Shown: in pieces, positions 45,233 through 54,594 of the stretch
Layout: each line of letters begins with the position of its first letter
Numbering within the stretch: position 1 is the first letter of the stretch
Assembly: GCA_001898465.1 (NCBI GenBank)
Contig: MKTX01000015.1
Location: 186,001 to 250,000 of the forward strand
Direction of reading: 5' to 3'
DNA: 64,000 bases
Source of the DNA: Sphingobacteriales bacterium 39-19
GTDB lineage: Bacteria > Bacteroidota > Bacteroidia > Chitinophagales > Chitinophagaceae
Notes under the pieces: model-generated
What the model was told of the DNA's origin: nothing
Database searches by the model: none
Seen by the model: only the letters and a program-made list of their open reading frames with translations
Translations under genes and position numbers: made by a program

Positions 45233-45257
45233 GTTTTACAGAGGAACACTTGTATAG

Positions 45258-45285
45258 GAGGCCGGGGTAAAACCGGCCTCTTTTT
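45258..45285 (+). terminator. Terminator after dnaK
   Basis: GAGGCCGG (45258-45265) pairs perfectly with CCGGCCTC (45273-45280), followed by five T residues. Confidence 0.95.
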
Positions 45286-45308
45286 ATGAAAACCGGCTGT
45301 AAAGAGTG

Positions 45309-46571
45309 TTACCTAAATAATGCCTGCAGGGTAACGGGCGTTTTTTGTAATAACACGATGGTTTTATTTTCGGTAAGTTCTTTTACAATGTCGTCATCAT
45401 AATGCCTGATGGTAAGGAGCGTAAGATTTTTTTCGAGTGAAACATTAAATTGTATCCCCGCTTCTAAAGCAATTTGCTCAATTTTTTCGGGCCGGTCATC
45501 AAAACAACAAAGCAGCGATATGGCTGAATTTTGAATTAGATTGGGATTGAGCCTGGCTGTTTTAAATATTTCCTGTAGTTGCTGTACCGGCTTTCCTTCT
45601 ACAAATGAAAAATCTTTAGAACTAAACTGCATGAGCACCTGGTTTTCTTTTTTTACAATTACCGGGGGTAATTTTTTTGAGAGCGTGCTGCTGATAAGGG
45701 TTCCGGGGAGTTGGGGATTTAAAAAACTTTTTACATACAGGGGTATATTTTTATTTTGAAGGGGCTTAATGGTTTTAGGATGTATCACCTGTGCCCCATA
45801 GTAAGCCATTTCTATCACTTCGCTGTAACTCAATGATGGAATCCCAATGGCATCTTTAAATTGCCGGGGGTCGGCATTCATAACAGCGTCAACATCTTTC
45901 CAAATAGTAAGTGAGGAAGCATCTAATAAATTGGCAAAAATGGCAGCCGTAAAATCACTTCCTTCCCTGCCCAGTGTGGTACTCTCATTTTCATCGGTAG
46001 CGCCTATAAACCCCTGGGTAATTACAATATCATAAGTGTGGAATAGTTTTTTAATTTCTGTTTCTACTTTTTGTTGGGTGTAAGCCCAGTCAATAGCGGC
46101 TTCTCTAAAATTATCATCTGTACGAATAATGTCCCGCACATCTACCCAGCAGGCGTTTAATTTTTCTTCTACACAATACTGGTACATAATCCAGGTGCTG
46201 AGTAACTCACCGCAGCATACAATTTGATCATAATAAAAATCATAATCTTTCACCGGTTTATCATGCAGCAACCATTCCACTTCGGTAAAGAAATCTTTCA
46301 TCCTGTTTTCTGCTGCCTGCCAATTTAAAACAGTAATGTATTTTAACGTGTCGAGATGTTGTTGCTTAACCCGGTTAAATAATGATAAAGCTTCTTTTGA
46401 GTTGCCACTAAAAAATGATTCTGCCACTTTTTCCAAGGCATTGGTTGTTTTACCCATTGCTGAAATAACCAAAAGCATTTTTTCCCGGGGATCATTTTTT
46501 AGGATGGCTCCAGTGCTTTTCATCCTTTCAATCGTTTGAATACTTGCGCCACCAAATTTAAAAATCCTCAT
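45309..46571 (-). CDS. lysC: Aspartate kinase
   Basis: The 420-residue monofunctional aspartokinase begins MRIFKFGGASI, with the catalytic KFGG motif. TTLGREGSDFTAAIFANLL, WKDVDAVMNADPR and MAYYGAQVIHPKTI are conserved kinase blocks. The C-terminal 120 residues form the ACT regulatory region, which suggests feedback by lysine or threonine. It phosphorylates aspartate, the first step to lysine, threonine and methionine and, with dapB in this window, to diaminopimelate. No homoserine dehydrogenase domain is attached. Confidence 0.95.
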   Translation of the reverse strand: MRIFKFGGASIQTIERMKSTGAILKNDPREKMLLVISAMGKTTNALEKVAESFFSGNSKEALSLFNRVKQQHLDTLKYITVLNWQAAENRMKDFFTEVEWLLHDKPVKDYDFYYDQIVCCGELLSTWIMYQYCVEEKLNACWVDVRDIIRTDDNFREAAIDWAYTQQKVETEIKKLFHTYDIVITQGFIGATDENESTTLGREGSDFTAAIFANLLDASSLTIWKDVDAVMNADPRQFKDAIGIPSLSYSEVIEMAYYGAQVIHPKTIKPLQNKNIPLYVKSFLNPQLPGTLISSTLSKKLPPVIVKKENQVLMQFSSKDFSFVEGKPVQQLQEIFKTARLNPNLIQNSAISLLCCFDDRPEKIEQIALEAGIQFNVSLEKNLTLLTIRHYDDDIVKELTENKTIVLLQKTPVTLQALFR

Positions 46572-46634
46572 ATTGTATTGTTATTTTTCTAAAACTAAGG
46601 CTGCAGTTCCTTATTCCTGATTCGTTAAATAGCT

Positions 46635-46642
46635 TACTTTTG
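46635..46642 (+). promoter_or_regulatory. Candidate fbp promoter -7 element (TACTTTTG)
   Basis: TACTTTTG matches TAnnTTTG exactly and lies 44 bases before the fbp ATG. No TTG at the standard -33 distance. Confidence 0.5.
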
Positions 46643-46686
46643 AAGCTGCAAAGCTAATGGCTAATTTCTAACTGTAAAATTGTTTT

Positions 46687-47700
46687 ATGCTTGTTAATAG
46701 GAATGTACAAACACTTGATGAGTTTACCATCCAGGAGCTTCGGAATTTTCCCCGGGCAACCGGCGAATTATCTGGCCTGTTACGGGATATCGGGCTGGCA
46801 GCCAAGCGGGTGAATGTAGAAGTAAATAAAGCCGGCCTTGTAGATATTTTAGGGGATGCCGGTACCATGAATGTGCAGGGTGAAGAAGTAAAAAAATTAG
46901 ATGTATTTGCCAATAATCAATTTATGGGGGTGTTACGCCATGGTATTAGTTGCGCCGGCATCGGCAGCGAAGAAATGGATGATATCGTAGTGTTTAATGA
47001 TGAGGTAAGCAACAAATCAAAATATATATGCATGTTCGATCCGTTGGACGGGAGCAGTAATATTGATGTAAATGTTTCTATCGGTACCATTTTTAGTATT
47101 TATCGTCGGGTGAGTGAATTGGGGAAACCCGCTACCCTACAGGATTTTCTGCAACCCGGAAATAAACAGGTAGCTGCGGGCTATATTATTTATGGCTCTT
47201 CTACCATGATGGTGTATGCTACACGCCGGGGTGTAAATGGTTTCACGCTCGATCAGTCTATTGGCGAGTTTTCACTTAGTCATCCCAATATTCAGTGCCC
47301 GGATTGGGGTAAAATATATTCTGTAAATCATGGAAACTTCTTCCGGTATCAACCCGGTGTAAAAGAATATATTACGGCATGCCAGAAAAAAGACAGTTCT
47401 AACGGCGGGCCATATACACAGCGGTATATTGGGAGTATGGTAAGTGATGTGCATCGCAATCTTATTAAAGGAGGTATATTTATGTATCCCGGCACAACCG
47501 ATAAGCCCAATGGAAAACTTCGATTATTATACGAATGCAATCCTTTTGCATTTATAGTAGAAAAAGCCGGAGGTAAAGCAACCAATGGAGAAATCCGGAT
47601 TTTAGATATTCAACCCACAAAACTTCATCAGCGCACCCCTTTTTTTGTAGGGAGCGCAGGCATGATGGATGAACTGGAAAGCTATATTGATAAAAAGTAA
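46687..47700 (+). CDS. fbp: Class I fructose-1,6-bisphosphatase
   Basis: The 337-residue gluconeogenic phosphatase has the N-terminal LRDIGLAAKRV segment. The metal-site motifs are SEEMDD and FDPLDGSSNIDVNVSIGTIF, followed by GYIIYGSSTMMVY, RYIGSMVSDVHR, GGIFMYP and GKLRLLYECNPFAFIVEKAG. It converts fructose 1,6-bisphosphate to fructose 6-phosphate. The ABC ATPase start follows one base after its stop, so the two are translated from one message. Confidence 0.97.
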   Translation: MLVNRNVQTLDEFTIQELRNFPRATGELSGLLRDIGLAAKRVNVEVNKAGLVDILGDAGTMNVQGEEVKKLDVFANNQFMGVLRHGISCAGIGSEEMDDIVVFNDEVSNKSKYICMFDPLDGSSNIDVNVSIGTIFSIYRRVSELGKPATLQDFLQPGNKQVAAGYIIYGSSTMMVYATRRGVNGFTLDQSIGEFSLSHPNIQCPDWGKIYSVNHGNFFRYQPGVKEYITACQKKDSSNGGPYTQRYIGSMVSDVHRNLIKGGIFMYPGTTDKPNGKLRLLYECNPFAFIVEKAGGKATNGEIRILDIQPTKLHQRTPFFVGSAGMMDELESYIDKK

Positions 47701-47701
47701 A

Positions 47702-48466
47702 ATGACAACAAAAAAAATTATTACCGTACAAAACCTGGTAAAAAAATATGGCGATTTTACGGCTGTAAATAATATTTCTTTTGACGTGTATGAAGGAGAA
47801 ATATTTGGCCTGCTGGGCCCGAATGGCGCCGGCAAATCTACCACCCTCGAAATTATGGAAACGCTACGGGAGAAAACATCGGGACAGGTGATGGTCGATG
47901 GGTTTAACCTGGACGAGGATCCCGGCAATATCAAAAAAATTATTGGCGTACAACTACAATCTTCCGGCTTTTATCCCAACCTGAACTTAGTAGAACTGAT
48001 TGAACTGTTTAGCGGATTATACAACCGTAAAACTAATGCCACCCAATTACTTGAAAAAGTGAACCTGGTAGATAAAGCTAAAAATAAGAGCAAAGAATTA
48101 AGCGGTGGCCAAAAACAACGCTTTAGTATTGCCACCACCCTTATTAATACACCCCGGATTATTTTTTTAGATGAACCCACTACCGGCCTGGATCCGCAAG
48201 CCCGCCGAAATTTATGGGATCTCATCAAACAAATCCGTGAAAATGGAACTACCGTTATCCTAACTACGCATTATATGGACGAAGCCGAGCAACTTTGCGA
48301 CCGGATCGCTATAATGGATAAAGGAGAAATCATAAAAATGGCTTCACCCGATAAAATGATTGACGAGTTACTGGCTACCGGTTTCGAAAAACCAAAACCT
48401 GCTAAAGCAGCTAACCTGGAAGATGTTTTTATACATTTAACAGGAAGAGAAATGAGAGATGAATAA
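47702..48466 (+). CDS. ABC transporter ATP-binding protein (orphan, no permease)
   Basis: The 254-residue single ABC domain has Walker A GPNGAGKST, signature LSGGQKQR, Walker B IIFLDEPTTGLD and a switch His in TTHYMDEAEQL, like NatA/CcmA-type exporter ATPases. It ends LEDVFIHLTGREMRDE, the usual C-terminus for this group. The ATG at 47702 (MTTKKIITV), one base after the fbp stop, is preferred over the longer frame from 47669. Such ATPases are normally followed by an ABC-2 permease gene; here an FKBP gene follows instead, so its membrane partner must be elsewhere or lost. Confidence 0.92.
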   Translation: MTTKKIITVQNLVKKYGDFTAVNNISFDVYEGEIFGLLGPNGAGKSTTLEIMETLREKTSGQVMVDGFNLDEDPGNIKKIIGVQLQSSGFYPNLNLVELIELFSGLYNRKTNATQLLEKVNLVDKAKNKSKELSGGQKQRFSIATTLINTPRIIFLDEPTTGLDPQARRNLWDLIKQIRENGTTVILTTHYMDEAEQLCDRIAIMDKGEIIKMASPDKMIDELLATGFEKPKPAKAANLEDVFIHLTGREMRDE

Positions 48467-48518
48467 GCTTTCCTAAATTTGAATTGATTTTTATATTTTA
48501 AAACGGATACGTATATAC

Positions 48519-49244
48519 ATGAAAAAAATAACACAACTGGTTATTCTCGCCAGCCTTTCGTTACCAGTATTTGCACAACAAAAGAAAACAGTAAAAACAG
48601 TAAAAACAACATCTGCCGTAACTTCCCCTGTTTTAAAAAACGGAATTGATAGTTTTAGCTATGCCGCCGGCATCAATATTGCACAAAGTATGAAGGCACA
48701 GGGTATTGAAAATATTAATAATGCCCTGATGCAAAAAGCAATGGAGGATGTATTTGCCAATAAAAAATTAATGATGGATGAACAACAAGCAGGTATGACC
48801 TTGCAACAAAAGTTACAGGAGTTTGCCCAAAAGAAAATAAATGCCGAAAAAGTAAAAGGCGCCGCCTTTCTTGCAAAAAATAAAACCCGCCCTGGGGTTA
48901 TCACATTACCCGATGGGCTTCAATATGAAATTTTAAAAGAAGGTAACGGGCCCAAGCCCATAGCTACCGATACCGTGGTAGTGGATTATGCAGGTACACT
49001 TATTAATGGCGCCAAAGTAGATAACTCTTTTGACCGGGGCGCCCCTGTACATTTTGTAGTAACCCAGGTTATAAAAGGCTGGACGGAAGCCTTGCAGCTA
49101 ATGCCCAAAGGCTCTAAATGGAAAGTATATATACCCAGCGAACTGGGTTACGGCGACCGGGGCAATGGGGCTGTAGTACCCGGGGGATCAACTTTAATTT
49201 TTGAAATAGAATTACACGATATAAAACCTTTAGCAAAAGAATAA
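48519..49244 (+). CDS. Exported FKBP-type peptidyl-prolyl isomerase (Mip-like)
   Basis: The 241-residue protein has a signal peptide (1-19, PVFAQ). A helical dimerisation region follows (SYAAGINIAQSMKAQGIENI, then ADxxANKK-like and QAGMTLQQKLQEF). The C-terminal FKBP domain (from about 130: GLQYEILKEGNGPKP, VVVDYAGTLINGAKVDNSF, VIKGWTEALQLMPKGSKWKV, PSELGYGDRG) has the aromatic binding pocket. It speeds folding of exported proteins. The DinB gene start overlaps its stop by one base (TAATG), so they are translationally coupled. Confidence 0.94.
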   Translation: MKKITQLVILASLSLPVFAQQKKTVKTVKTTSAVTSPVLKNGIDSFSYAAGINIAQSMKAQGIENINNALMQKAMEDVFANKKLMMDEQQAGMTLQQKLQEFAQKKINAEKVKGAAFLAKNKTRPGVITLPDGLQYEILKEGNGPKPIATDTVVVDYAGTLINGAKVDNSFDRGAPVHFVVTQVIKGWTEALQLMPKGSKWKVYIPSELGYGDRGNGAVVPGGSTLIFEIELHDIKPLAKE

Positions 49245-49768
49245 TGGATGCATTGAAATACCCGGTAGGCATTTATGAACCCCAGCCATTTTCTGAGGCA
49301 TTGCGGCACGAGTGGATGCAGGAAATTAAATGGCTTCCAAACCAATTAGAATCGGCGGTTGAAAACTTAGATGAAGAAGTCCTGCATAAACCTTACCGGC
49401 CCGGTGGATGGACAATTCATCAATTAGTACACCATGTTGCCGATAGCCATGCCAATGCTCTCATCCGTTTTAAAATGGGGCTTACGGAAACAAATCCCGA
49501 AATAAAACCTTACAACCAGGATGCCTGGGTGCAACTGGCAGATACAAAAAATTTGCCCATCAATATCTCGCTTACTCTCCTGCATGGCATTCATCTTAAA
49601 TGGACAGCCCTTTTAAAAGATATGCAGGCAACCGATTGGCTAAAAACAATGTATCATCCTGAATATAAAAAGGAAATGACCTTGTGGTATATGCTGGGTT
49701 TATATGCCTGGCATGGAAAGCATCATACCGCACATATTCTCCGCTTTAGAGAAAGGGAGAAAGTATAA
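49244..49768 (+). CDS. DinB/YfiT-type putative metal-dependent transferase
   Basis: The 174-residue four-helix protein resembles YfiT of Bacillus. The first metal His lies in WTIHQLVHHVADSHAN and the pair near the C-terminus in WHGKHHTAHI. RYPVG-like KYPVGIYEPQP at the N-terminus and YRPGGW are family hallmarks. Members of the DinB superfamily include bacillithiol and other thiol transferases that bind Ni or Zn; the cofactor thiol here is not known. It overlaps the FKBP stop by one base and precedes the Nudix gene by 11 bases. Confidence 0.88.
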   Translation: MDALKYPVGIYEPQPFSEALRHEWMQEIKWLPNQLESAVENLDEEVLHKPYRPGGWTIHQLVHHVADSHANALIRFKMGLTETNPEIKPYNQDAWVQLADTKNLPINISLTLLHGIHLKWTALLKDMQATDWLKTMYHPEYKKEMTLWYMLGLYAWHGKHHTAHILRFREREKV

Positions 49769-49779
49769 ATCCGCAGCAT

Positions 49780-50322
49780 ATGTTTAAAACATTAGCAACT
49801 AAATATATTACAAAGCACCCTTATTTTACATCAAGGGAAGATGCCTATCAAACGCCGCTGGGTAAAATCGTAGATCCCTATTTTGTAGTTGAGATGCCCT
49901 CCAGTGCATGTGCCATGGCCATTACAGCAGATCATCAAATGATTTTTGCAGAACAATACCGCCATCCCATTGGCCAAACTATTTTAGAACTACCGGGCGG
50001 TTTTATTGAACCCGGTGAAGATGAAAAAAGCGGTATCGCAAGAGAATTACTGGAAGAAACAGGCTATGCATTTTCTAACATTCATCATTTAGGTATTACT
50101 GCTGCTAACCCGGGCGTGCTTAATAATTTTACACATCTTTTTATTGCTACCGGCGGCCAAAAAATGCAGGAACAATCGTTAGATAAAAATGAAGAAATAA
50201 GCCTGGTATTAAAATCATTACATGAAGCGCATGAGTTATTGCTTCAAAATAAAATTGTACAAAGTATGCATGCACTCTGCATGTTTTATGGATTTCATTA
50301 TTTGGCCTCTTATAAAAGTTAA
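49780..50322 (+). CDS. Nudix hydrolase (ADP-ribose pyrophosphatase type)
   Basis: The Nudix box begins GGFIEPGEDE and ends RELLEETGY (about residues 70-93), with all the metal-binding Glu residues. The N-terminal beta half (YFVVEMPSSACAMAITADHQ, FAEQYRHPIGQTILELPGG) follows the ADP-ribose/nucleoside-diphosphate-sugar branch. It probably cleaves ADP-ribose or a similar compound; the exact substrate is not readable. It is the last gene of the run starting with the FKBP gene, and its stop lies one base from the convergent folC stop. Confidence 0.92.
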   Translation: MFKTLATKYITKHPYFTSREDAYQTPLGKIVDPYFVVEMPSSACAMAITADHQMIFAEQYRHPIGQTILELPGGFIEPGEDEKSGIARELLEETGYAFSNIHHLGITAANPGVLNNFTHLFIATGGQKMQEQSLDKNEEISLVLKSLHEAHELLLQNKIVQSMHALCMFYGFHYLASYKS

Positions 50323-50323
50323 A

Positions 50324-51628
50324 TCAGGGTTCTCCGTATCCATCCAGTTCTGCAATAATGAAAAAACTACCGCATATAATGATCGTATCATCTTCAGCAG
50401 CCTTTTCTTTGGCAGCTTGTAATGCTTCATTTACGTTAGCGTAACCCATTCCTATTAAGTTTTTTTCATGGGCCTTTTTTTGCAGATCCCTACAATTGAA
50501 TGCCCTGGGTATCTGTGCCTGTGTGAAGTAGTAACTTGCTCTTTTGGGGAACAGGTCAAGAATGGCATCAATTTCTTTGTCTTTTACAAAACCCAGTATA
50601 AAATGCCTTGCCTGGTTTGGGTATTCATTTTCTAACTGTGAAATAATATATTGTATACCTGCTTCATTGTGGCCCACATCTACAATAATGGTGGGGTTTT
50701 CCTGTATAATATCCCACCGGCCTAAAAGACCGGTGAGTTGTTTTACATGAGAGAGGGCATATTTTTCTGATGCATTGCTAATAGTGAAATTCATTGTGCG
50801 CAAAACTTTTTCTGCTGCCAGTACCGTTTTTATGTTTTCTGCCTGGTACCGGCCCGTAAGGTCCAGTACATAATGTTCCAAAAAATGGGTGTGCATATCT
50901 GTAACATCACACTCCAGTAAATTTCCTGTTTTGGTGACCCCGCTTACCCGGTAAGCATCCTGTGCCCAGGTAACAGGTGCATTGGCTTCTTTTATTTTTT
51001 GTTCAAATACCGGTTTTGTTTCCGGGGTATAGGCACCAATTATTACCGGGGTATTGTTTTTTATAATTCCTGCTTTTTCATATGCAATGGCTGCTAAACT
51101 ATTACCCAGGATGTTCATATGGTCAAAACTAATATTGGTAATGATGCTCAAAATGGGTTGTAAAATATTGGTACTGTCCAGGCGGCCACCCAACCCTGTT
51201 TCTATAATAGCAATATCTGCTTTTTGATCGGCAAACCAGGCAAAAGCCATGGCCACAGTAATTTCAAAAAATGAAGGTTTAATTTTTTCAATAAGTACTT
51301 GTGTTTCTTCTGCAAAATTTACTACAAAATGATGATCAATTTTTTCACCATTAATGCGGATACGCTCTGCAAAATCTTTAATATGGGGCGATGTGTATAA
51401 ACCCGTTTTATAACCCGACTCCTGTAAAATAGCCGCCAGGCAATGGCTGCAACTGCCTTTGCCATTGGTTCCGGCAATATGTATGCTTTTAAATTGGTTT
51501 TGTGGATTGCCCAGTGCAGCGCATAAAGCTTCAATATTATGTAAGCCTTCTTTGATGGCCGCTTTACCGGTATTGCTGAATAATGGCAATTGGCTGTATA
51601 AAAAATCAATCGTTTGCTGGTAGGTCAT
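50324..51628 (-). CDS. folC: Bifunctional dihydrofolate/folylpolyglutamate synthase
   Basis: The 434-residue Mur-ligase-fold enzyme has the P-loop AGTNGKGSCSHCLAAIL (about 53-69). TSPHIKDFAERIRINGEKI follows, then IIETGLGGRLDSTNI and ITNISFDHMNILG, and DVGHNEAG in the C-terminal domain. It adds glutamate to dihydropteroate and folates. It lies 49 bases downstream of the TonB-like gene on the same strand and may be cotranscribed with it. Confidence 0.95.
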   Translation of the reverse strand: MTYQQTIDFLYSQLPLFSNTGKAAIKEGLHNIEALCAALGNPQNQFKSIHIAGTNGKGSCSHCLAAILQESGYKTGLYTSPHIKDFAERIRINGEKIDHHFVVNFAEETQVLIEKIKPSFFEITVAMAFAWFADQKADIAIIETGLGGRLDSTNILQPILSIITNISFDHMNILGNSLAAIAYEKAGIIKNNTPVIIGAYTPETKPVFEQKIKEANAPVTWAQDAYRVSGVTKTGNLLECDVTDMHTHFLEHYVLDLTGRYQAENIKTVLAAEKVLRTMNFTISNASEKYALSHVKQLTGLLGRWDIIQENPTIIVDVGHNEAGIQYIISQLENEYPNQARHFILGFVKDKEIDAILDLFPKRASYYFTQAQIPRAFNCRDLQKKAHEKNLIGMGYANVNEALQAAKEKAAEDDTIIICGSFFIIAELDGYGEP

Positions 51629-51677
51629 TGAATAGCAGCGTTAAAAATAAACAGGTTTTGGTAATGGTAGAATGAGG

Positions 51678-52505
51678 TCAATTGATATTAAAATTAAACT
51701 GCACCGTAACCAGCGATTCATCCTTAGCCTTATCAAATTGCATATTGCTTAAGTAATTCATGATAGCAGCGGCATATCTTTTATCATAGCTGGTGCTGGG
51801 TTTTACCATTTGTACAAAATGCCCTTTGCCTTCGGGTGATACTTTGATACTTGCAAAAATGGTTGCTTTGGGCAAGTCGCCGGTAAATGAATAAAAGCGA
51901 ATGATCTTTCTGTTACCACTGGTAACCCTTATTCCGCCCACTTTACCACCGGGGGTATTGCCATAAGAATCCTTATTTCCCGAAGGGTCACCGGCATCGC
52001 CAGGCCCACCGGGATTATTGCCCTGTTTTTTAAACCCGTTATCTTCTGTATCGTTATTACCATTTCCTTTTCCCGGGCCATTATATGTAAACTTTGGTTT
52101 TTGTGGTTTGGGGGCAGGTTTTGTAACCGGTGCAGGCGGTGTATTGATTTTTGGTTTTGTTGTTTTTATTGTTTTTGTAACCGGCGCAGCATTCTCTTCG
52201 GCATTATCATCAGGGGTTACGGCCTGGTCTTGCCCGGGCTGAGGTGATGAGGTTTGCAGGTCTTCAACAATGGCATCGGGAGTAGGGTTCCGTTCTCCTT
52301 TAATGAGCGGTTGAATTTCGCCAAAACCTTCTTCGTTATTTCCCAGGTTGATTTCAATTAAATCTTGTGCAGGAGGAACTGACGGCGGTGCAACTTTCCA
52401 ACTGATAAGTATAAATAAAAGGAATAGCAAGGCGCATACGATAAGCGTATAGATGAGCGCTTTCCGGTTTTTGCTTTTTTCAAATTGTATCTCTGCCGTA
52501 TTCAT
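51678..52505 (-). CDS. TonB-like energy transducer
   Basis: Residues 17-37 form one N-terminal transmembrane helix. A long Pro/Lys/Asn-rich periplasmic spacer follows (TPPAPVTKPAPKPQKPKF) with a Gly/Asn-rich section, then a TonB-C-like domain (about 195-275; FYSFTGDLPKATIFASIKVS, MNYLSNMQF, VTVQFNFNIN). This is the architecture of Bacteroidota TonB homologues that energise outer membrane receptors. exbB and exbD, usually just upstream, are not present in this window. The C-terminal domain is short, so its identity as a working TonB is likely but not proven. Confidence 0.78.
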   Translation of the reverse strand: MNTAEIQFEKSKNRKALIYTLIVCALLFLLFILISWKVAPPSVPPAQDLIEINLGNNEEGFGEIQPLIKGERNPTPDAIVEDLQTSSPQPGQDQAVTPDDNAEENAAPVTKTIKTTKPKINTPPAPVTKPAPKPQKPKFTYNGPGKGNGNNDTEDNGFKKQGNNPGGPGDAGDPSGNKDSYGNTPGGKVGGIRVTSGNRKIIRFYSFTGDLPKATIFASIKVSPEGKGHFVQMVKPSTSYDKRYAAAIMNYLSNMQFDKAKDESLVTVQFNFNIN

Positions 52506-52617
52506 GCCCTAAAGGTATTTATTATCTTTTTAAACAGATGCATAGAATGGGAGATTCCCATAAAAAGGCAAGAGACTTTAACAAAATTTCAATGCTTGGG
52601 TATCTATATGGAATCTA

Positions 52618-52650
52618 TTGGTAAAATAACATGAAATGGCCTTATTTTTA
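52618..52650 (+). promoter_or_regulatory. Candidate promoter of the histidine kinase gene
   Basis: TTG (52618-52620), 22 bases, TATTTTTA (52643-52650), one mismatch to TAnnTTTG. It overlaps the upstream ATG at 52636, favouring the start at 52693. Confidence 0.4.
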
Positions 52651-52692
52651 CCAAAAAGTATCAACACTATTTTTTCTCTTTTTAATACCTAT

Positions 52693-54594
52693 ATGACAAA
52701 TGGATTTCGATTGATCCCGGTATGCGGGTTGCTGTTTTTCTTAAGCAGCTGCCAGGATAAAAAGCAGGACCCGGGCTTAAAAGAAAAAATCAATTATTGG
52801 AATGAACGCCAATCACATTTTACATTAAAGAACCGTGACTCCCTTTTATATTTTGCAAAGCTCATACAGGAAAATGCAAAGAATTTACCGGTAGATTACC
52901 AGGTAATGGGGTTGATAGGAATGGCAAAATATCATTCTTATAGCAAGACGGATCTTTCTATGAAATTATTTGAACAAGCTTTAGCGCTGCTGGAACATTC
53001 ACATACCGATTCGCTGAAAGCAAAAGTGTATGCCGGCCTGGGACTGGGTTATAAAAAGAAATCAGATTTTGCGCTGGCCTTAGAATATTTTTTTAAGGCT
53101 TTACGGATTTACGAAGATCAAAAAAATCAAAGAGGTATTGGTGCCGTACTTTCAAATATTGGCGAAGTGTATCAACTTAAATTTGACTTACCTACCGCCA
53201 AAAAATATATACTCCAGGCAATTGAAGTAAACAAGCAAGACCATAATGGAATTTCTTATCTGGCATCCATGCAAACCTTAGCCAATATCTATGGCATAAG
53301 CAATAATTTTGATAGTGCACTGATCATTGATAAGATCGGTATAGCAGCGGCCGACTCAATGGCCTCATCTTCATTACGGTCTATTTTTTTTAATAATATG
53401 GGTAACTGTTATATGTATATGAATAAATTTGATAGCGCCCACTATTATTTTACACAATGCCTGGCGCTTGATTCGGCAGAGGGTAACCTGGCGTATATGG
53501 CCGATAATTACCTCACTTTAGGCGAACTGGAAAAGCGAAAAATGAATTATCCCAAAGCAGAGCAATATTTTGCGCATGCTATTTTACTGGCCGATAGTTT
53601 AGGTTCAAAACAATTTAAATTCAATGCCTGGAATGAATTGTCGGAGATTTATCGCAAGGATAATAAGCTGCTGCTGGCACTGGATGCAAAAGATTCCGGC
53701 ATGCGCAGTAAAGACATGATGATAAATGAAAAAACAGAAGAAAAAATTGCAGAGCTGAGGGAATTATACGAAACCGACAAAAAAGAACAAATGATTGCCC
53801 TTCAGCAATCAAAATTATCGAAGCAAAAATTAATACTTATTGGGGGTGGTATTTCAATGGGGCTTTTATTTTTATCCGGATGGTTGTGGTACCATCGGTA
53901 TAAAATAAAAAAGGAAAAAGAATTACAATTGAGTTTAATCGGCCAAAGAGAAACGGCAACACTGGAAATATTAAAAGCAGAAGCGCAGGAACGAAAAAGA
54001 GTGGCAGCAGAATTGCACGATGGGGTAGGGCAGGTAATGGTGGCCGCCTGGCTGAACCTGCAGGTACTGGAAGATCAACTAAAAGGATTAGACAGCGAAC
54101 AACAAAATTTATTACATAAAGCAACAGGCATGGTAGGCGAAAGTTGTAAGGAAGTAAGGCATGTAAGCCATGCCATGATGCCTACCGTATTGCAAAATAA
54201 AGACTTTGCCGATGCTGTAAAAGATTTTACAAATAAAATTGATAGTAAGATCATCTCTATTGATGTACATACCGAAGGCCTTGAAAAACCTTTGGAAACA
54301 GTGGTAGAAACTATTTTATACCGGGTGATACAAGAAGCCGTAAACAACACCATAAAACATGCCCGGGCTACCCAGTTAGATATATCATTATACAACCAGC
54401 CCGAGGGCATTACCTTATTAATAGAAGATAACGGCATTGGTTTCAGCAAAGCCAATCTTGAAAAAGAAGGCCAGGGAATGCAAAACATGAAAAGCCGTAT
54501 TGCATTTTTACATGGCACTATACATTGGGAAAGCAGCCCCGGCAATGGCACCCTGCTTTCTATAAATATCCCTGCAAAAAATGAAAAAAAATAA
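52693..54594 (+). CDS. Lipoprotein-type TPR sensor histidine kinase (NarL/HisKA_3 family)
   Basis: The N-terminus has a signal sequence with lipobox FFLSSC. About 300 residues of tetratricopeptide repeats follow (YAGLGLGYKKKSDFALALEY, AVLSNIGEVYQLKFDLPTAK, NNMGNCYMYMNKFDSAHYYF). A coiled coil and one transmembrane helix (about 377-398) lead to a cytoplasmic HisKA_3 domain with the phospho-acceptor His442 in ELHDGVGQ, and an ATPase domain with IQEAVNNTIKHA and IEDNGIGFS. Lipidation together with a second transmembrane helix is common in this Bacteroidota class but not verified. The response regulator gene overlaps its end by 14 bases. The ATG at 52636 is a possible earlier start. Confidence 0.9.
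   Translation: MTNGFRLIPVCGLLFFLSSCQDKKQDPGLKEKINYWNERQSHFTLKNRDSLLYFAKLIQENAKNLPVDYQVMGLIGMAKYHSYSKTDLSMKLFEQALALLEHSHTDSLKAKVYAGLGLGYKKKSDFALALEYFFKALRIYEDQKNQRGIGAVLSNIGEVYQLKFDLPTAKKYILQAIEVNKQDHNGISYLASMQTLANIYGISNNFDSALIIDKIGIAAADSMASSSLRSIFFNNMGNCYMYMNKFDSAHYYFTQCLALDSAEGNLAYMADNYLTLGELEKRKMNYPKAEQYFAHAILLADSLGSKQFKFNAWNELSEIYRKDNKLLLALDAKDSGMRSKDMMINEKTEEKIAELRELYETDKKEQMIALQQSKLSKQKLILIGGGISMGLLFLSGWLWYHRYKIKKEKELQLSLIGQRETATLEILKAEAQERKRVAAELHDGVGQVMVAAWLNLQVLEDQLKGLDSEQQNLLHKATGMVGESCKEVRHVSHAMMPTVLQNKDFADAVKDFTNKIDSKIISIDVHTEGLEKPLETVVETILYRVIQEAVNNTIKHARATQLDISLYNQPEGITLLIEDNGIGFSKANLEKEGQGMQNMKSRIAFLHGTIHWESSPGNGTLLSINIPAKNEKK

Noticed and set aside
54075..54551. 158-codon antisense frame inside the histidine kinase
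   Set aside because: It lies opposite the conserved HisKA_3 and ATPase motifs and has no features of its own.
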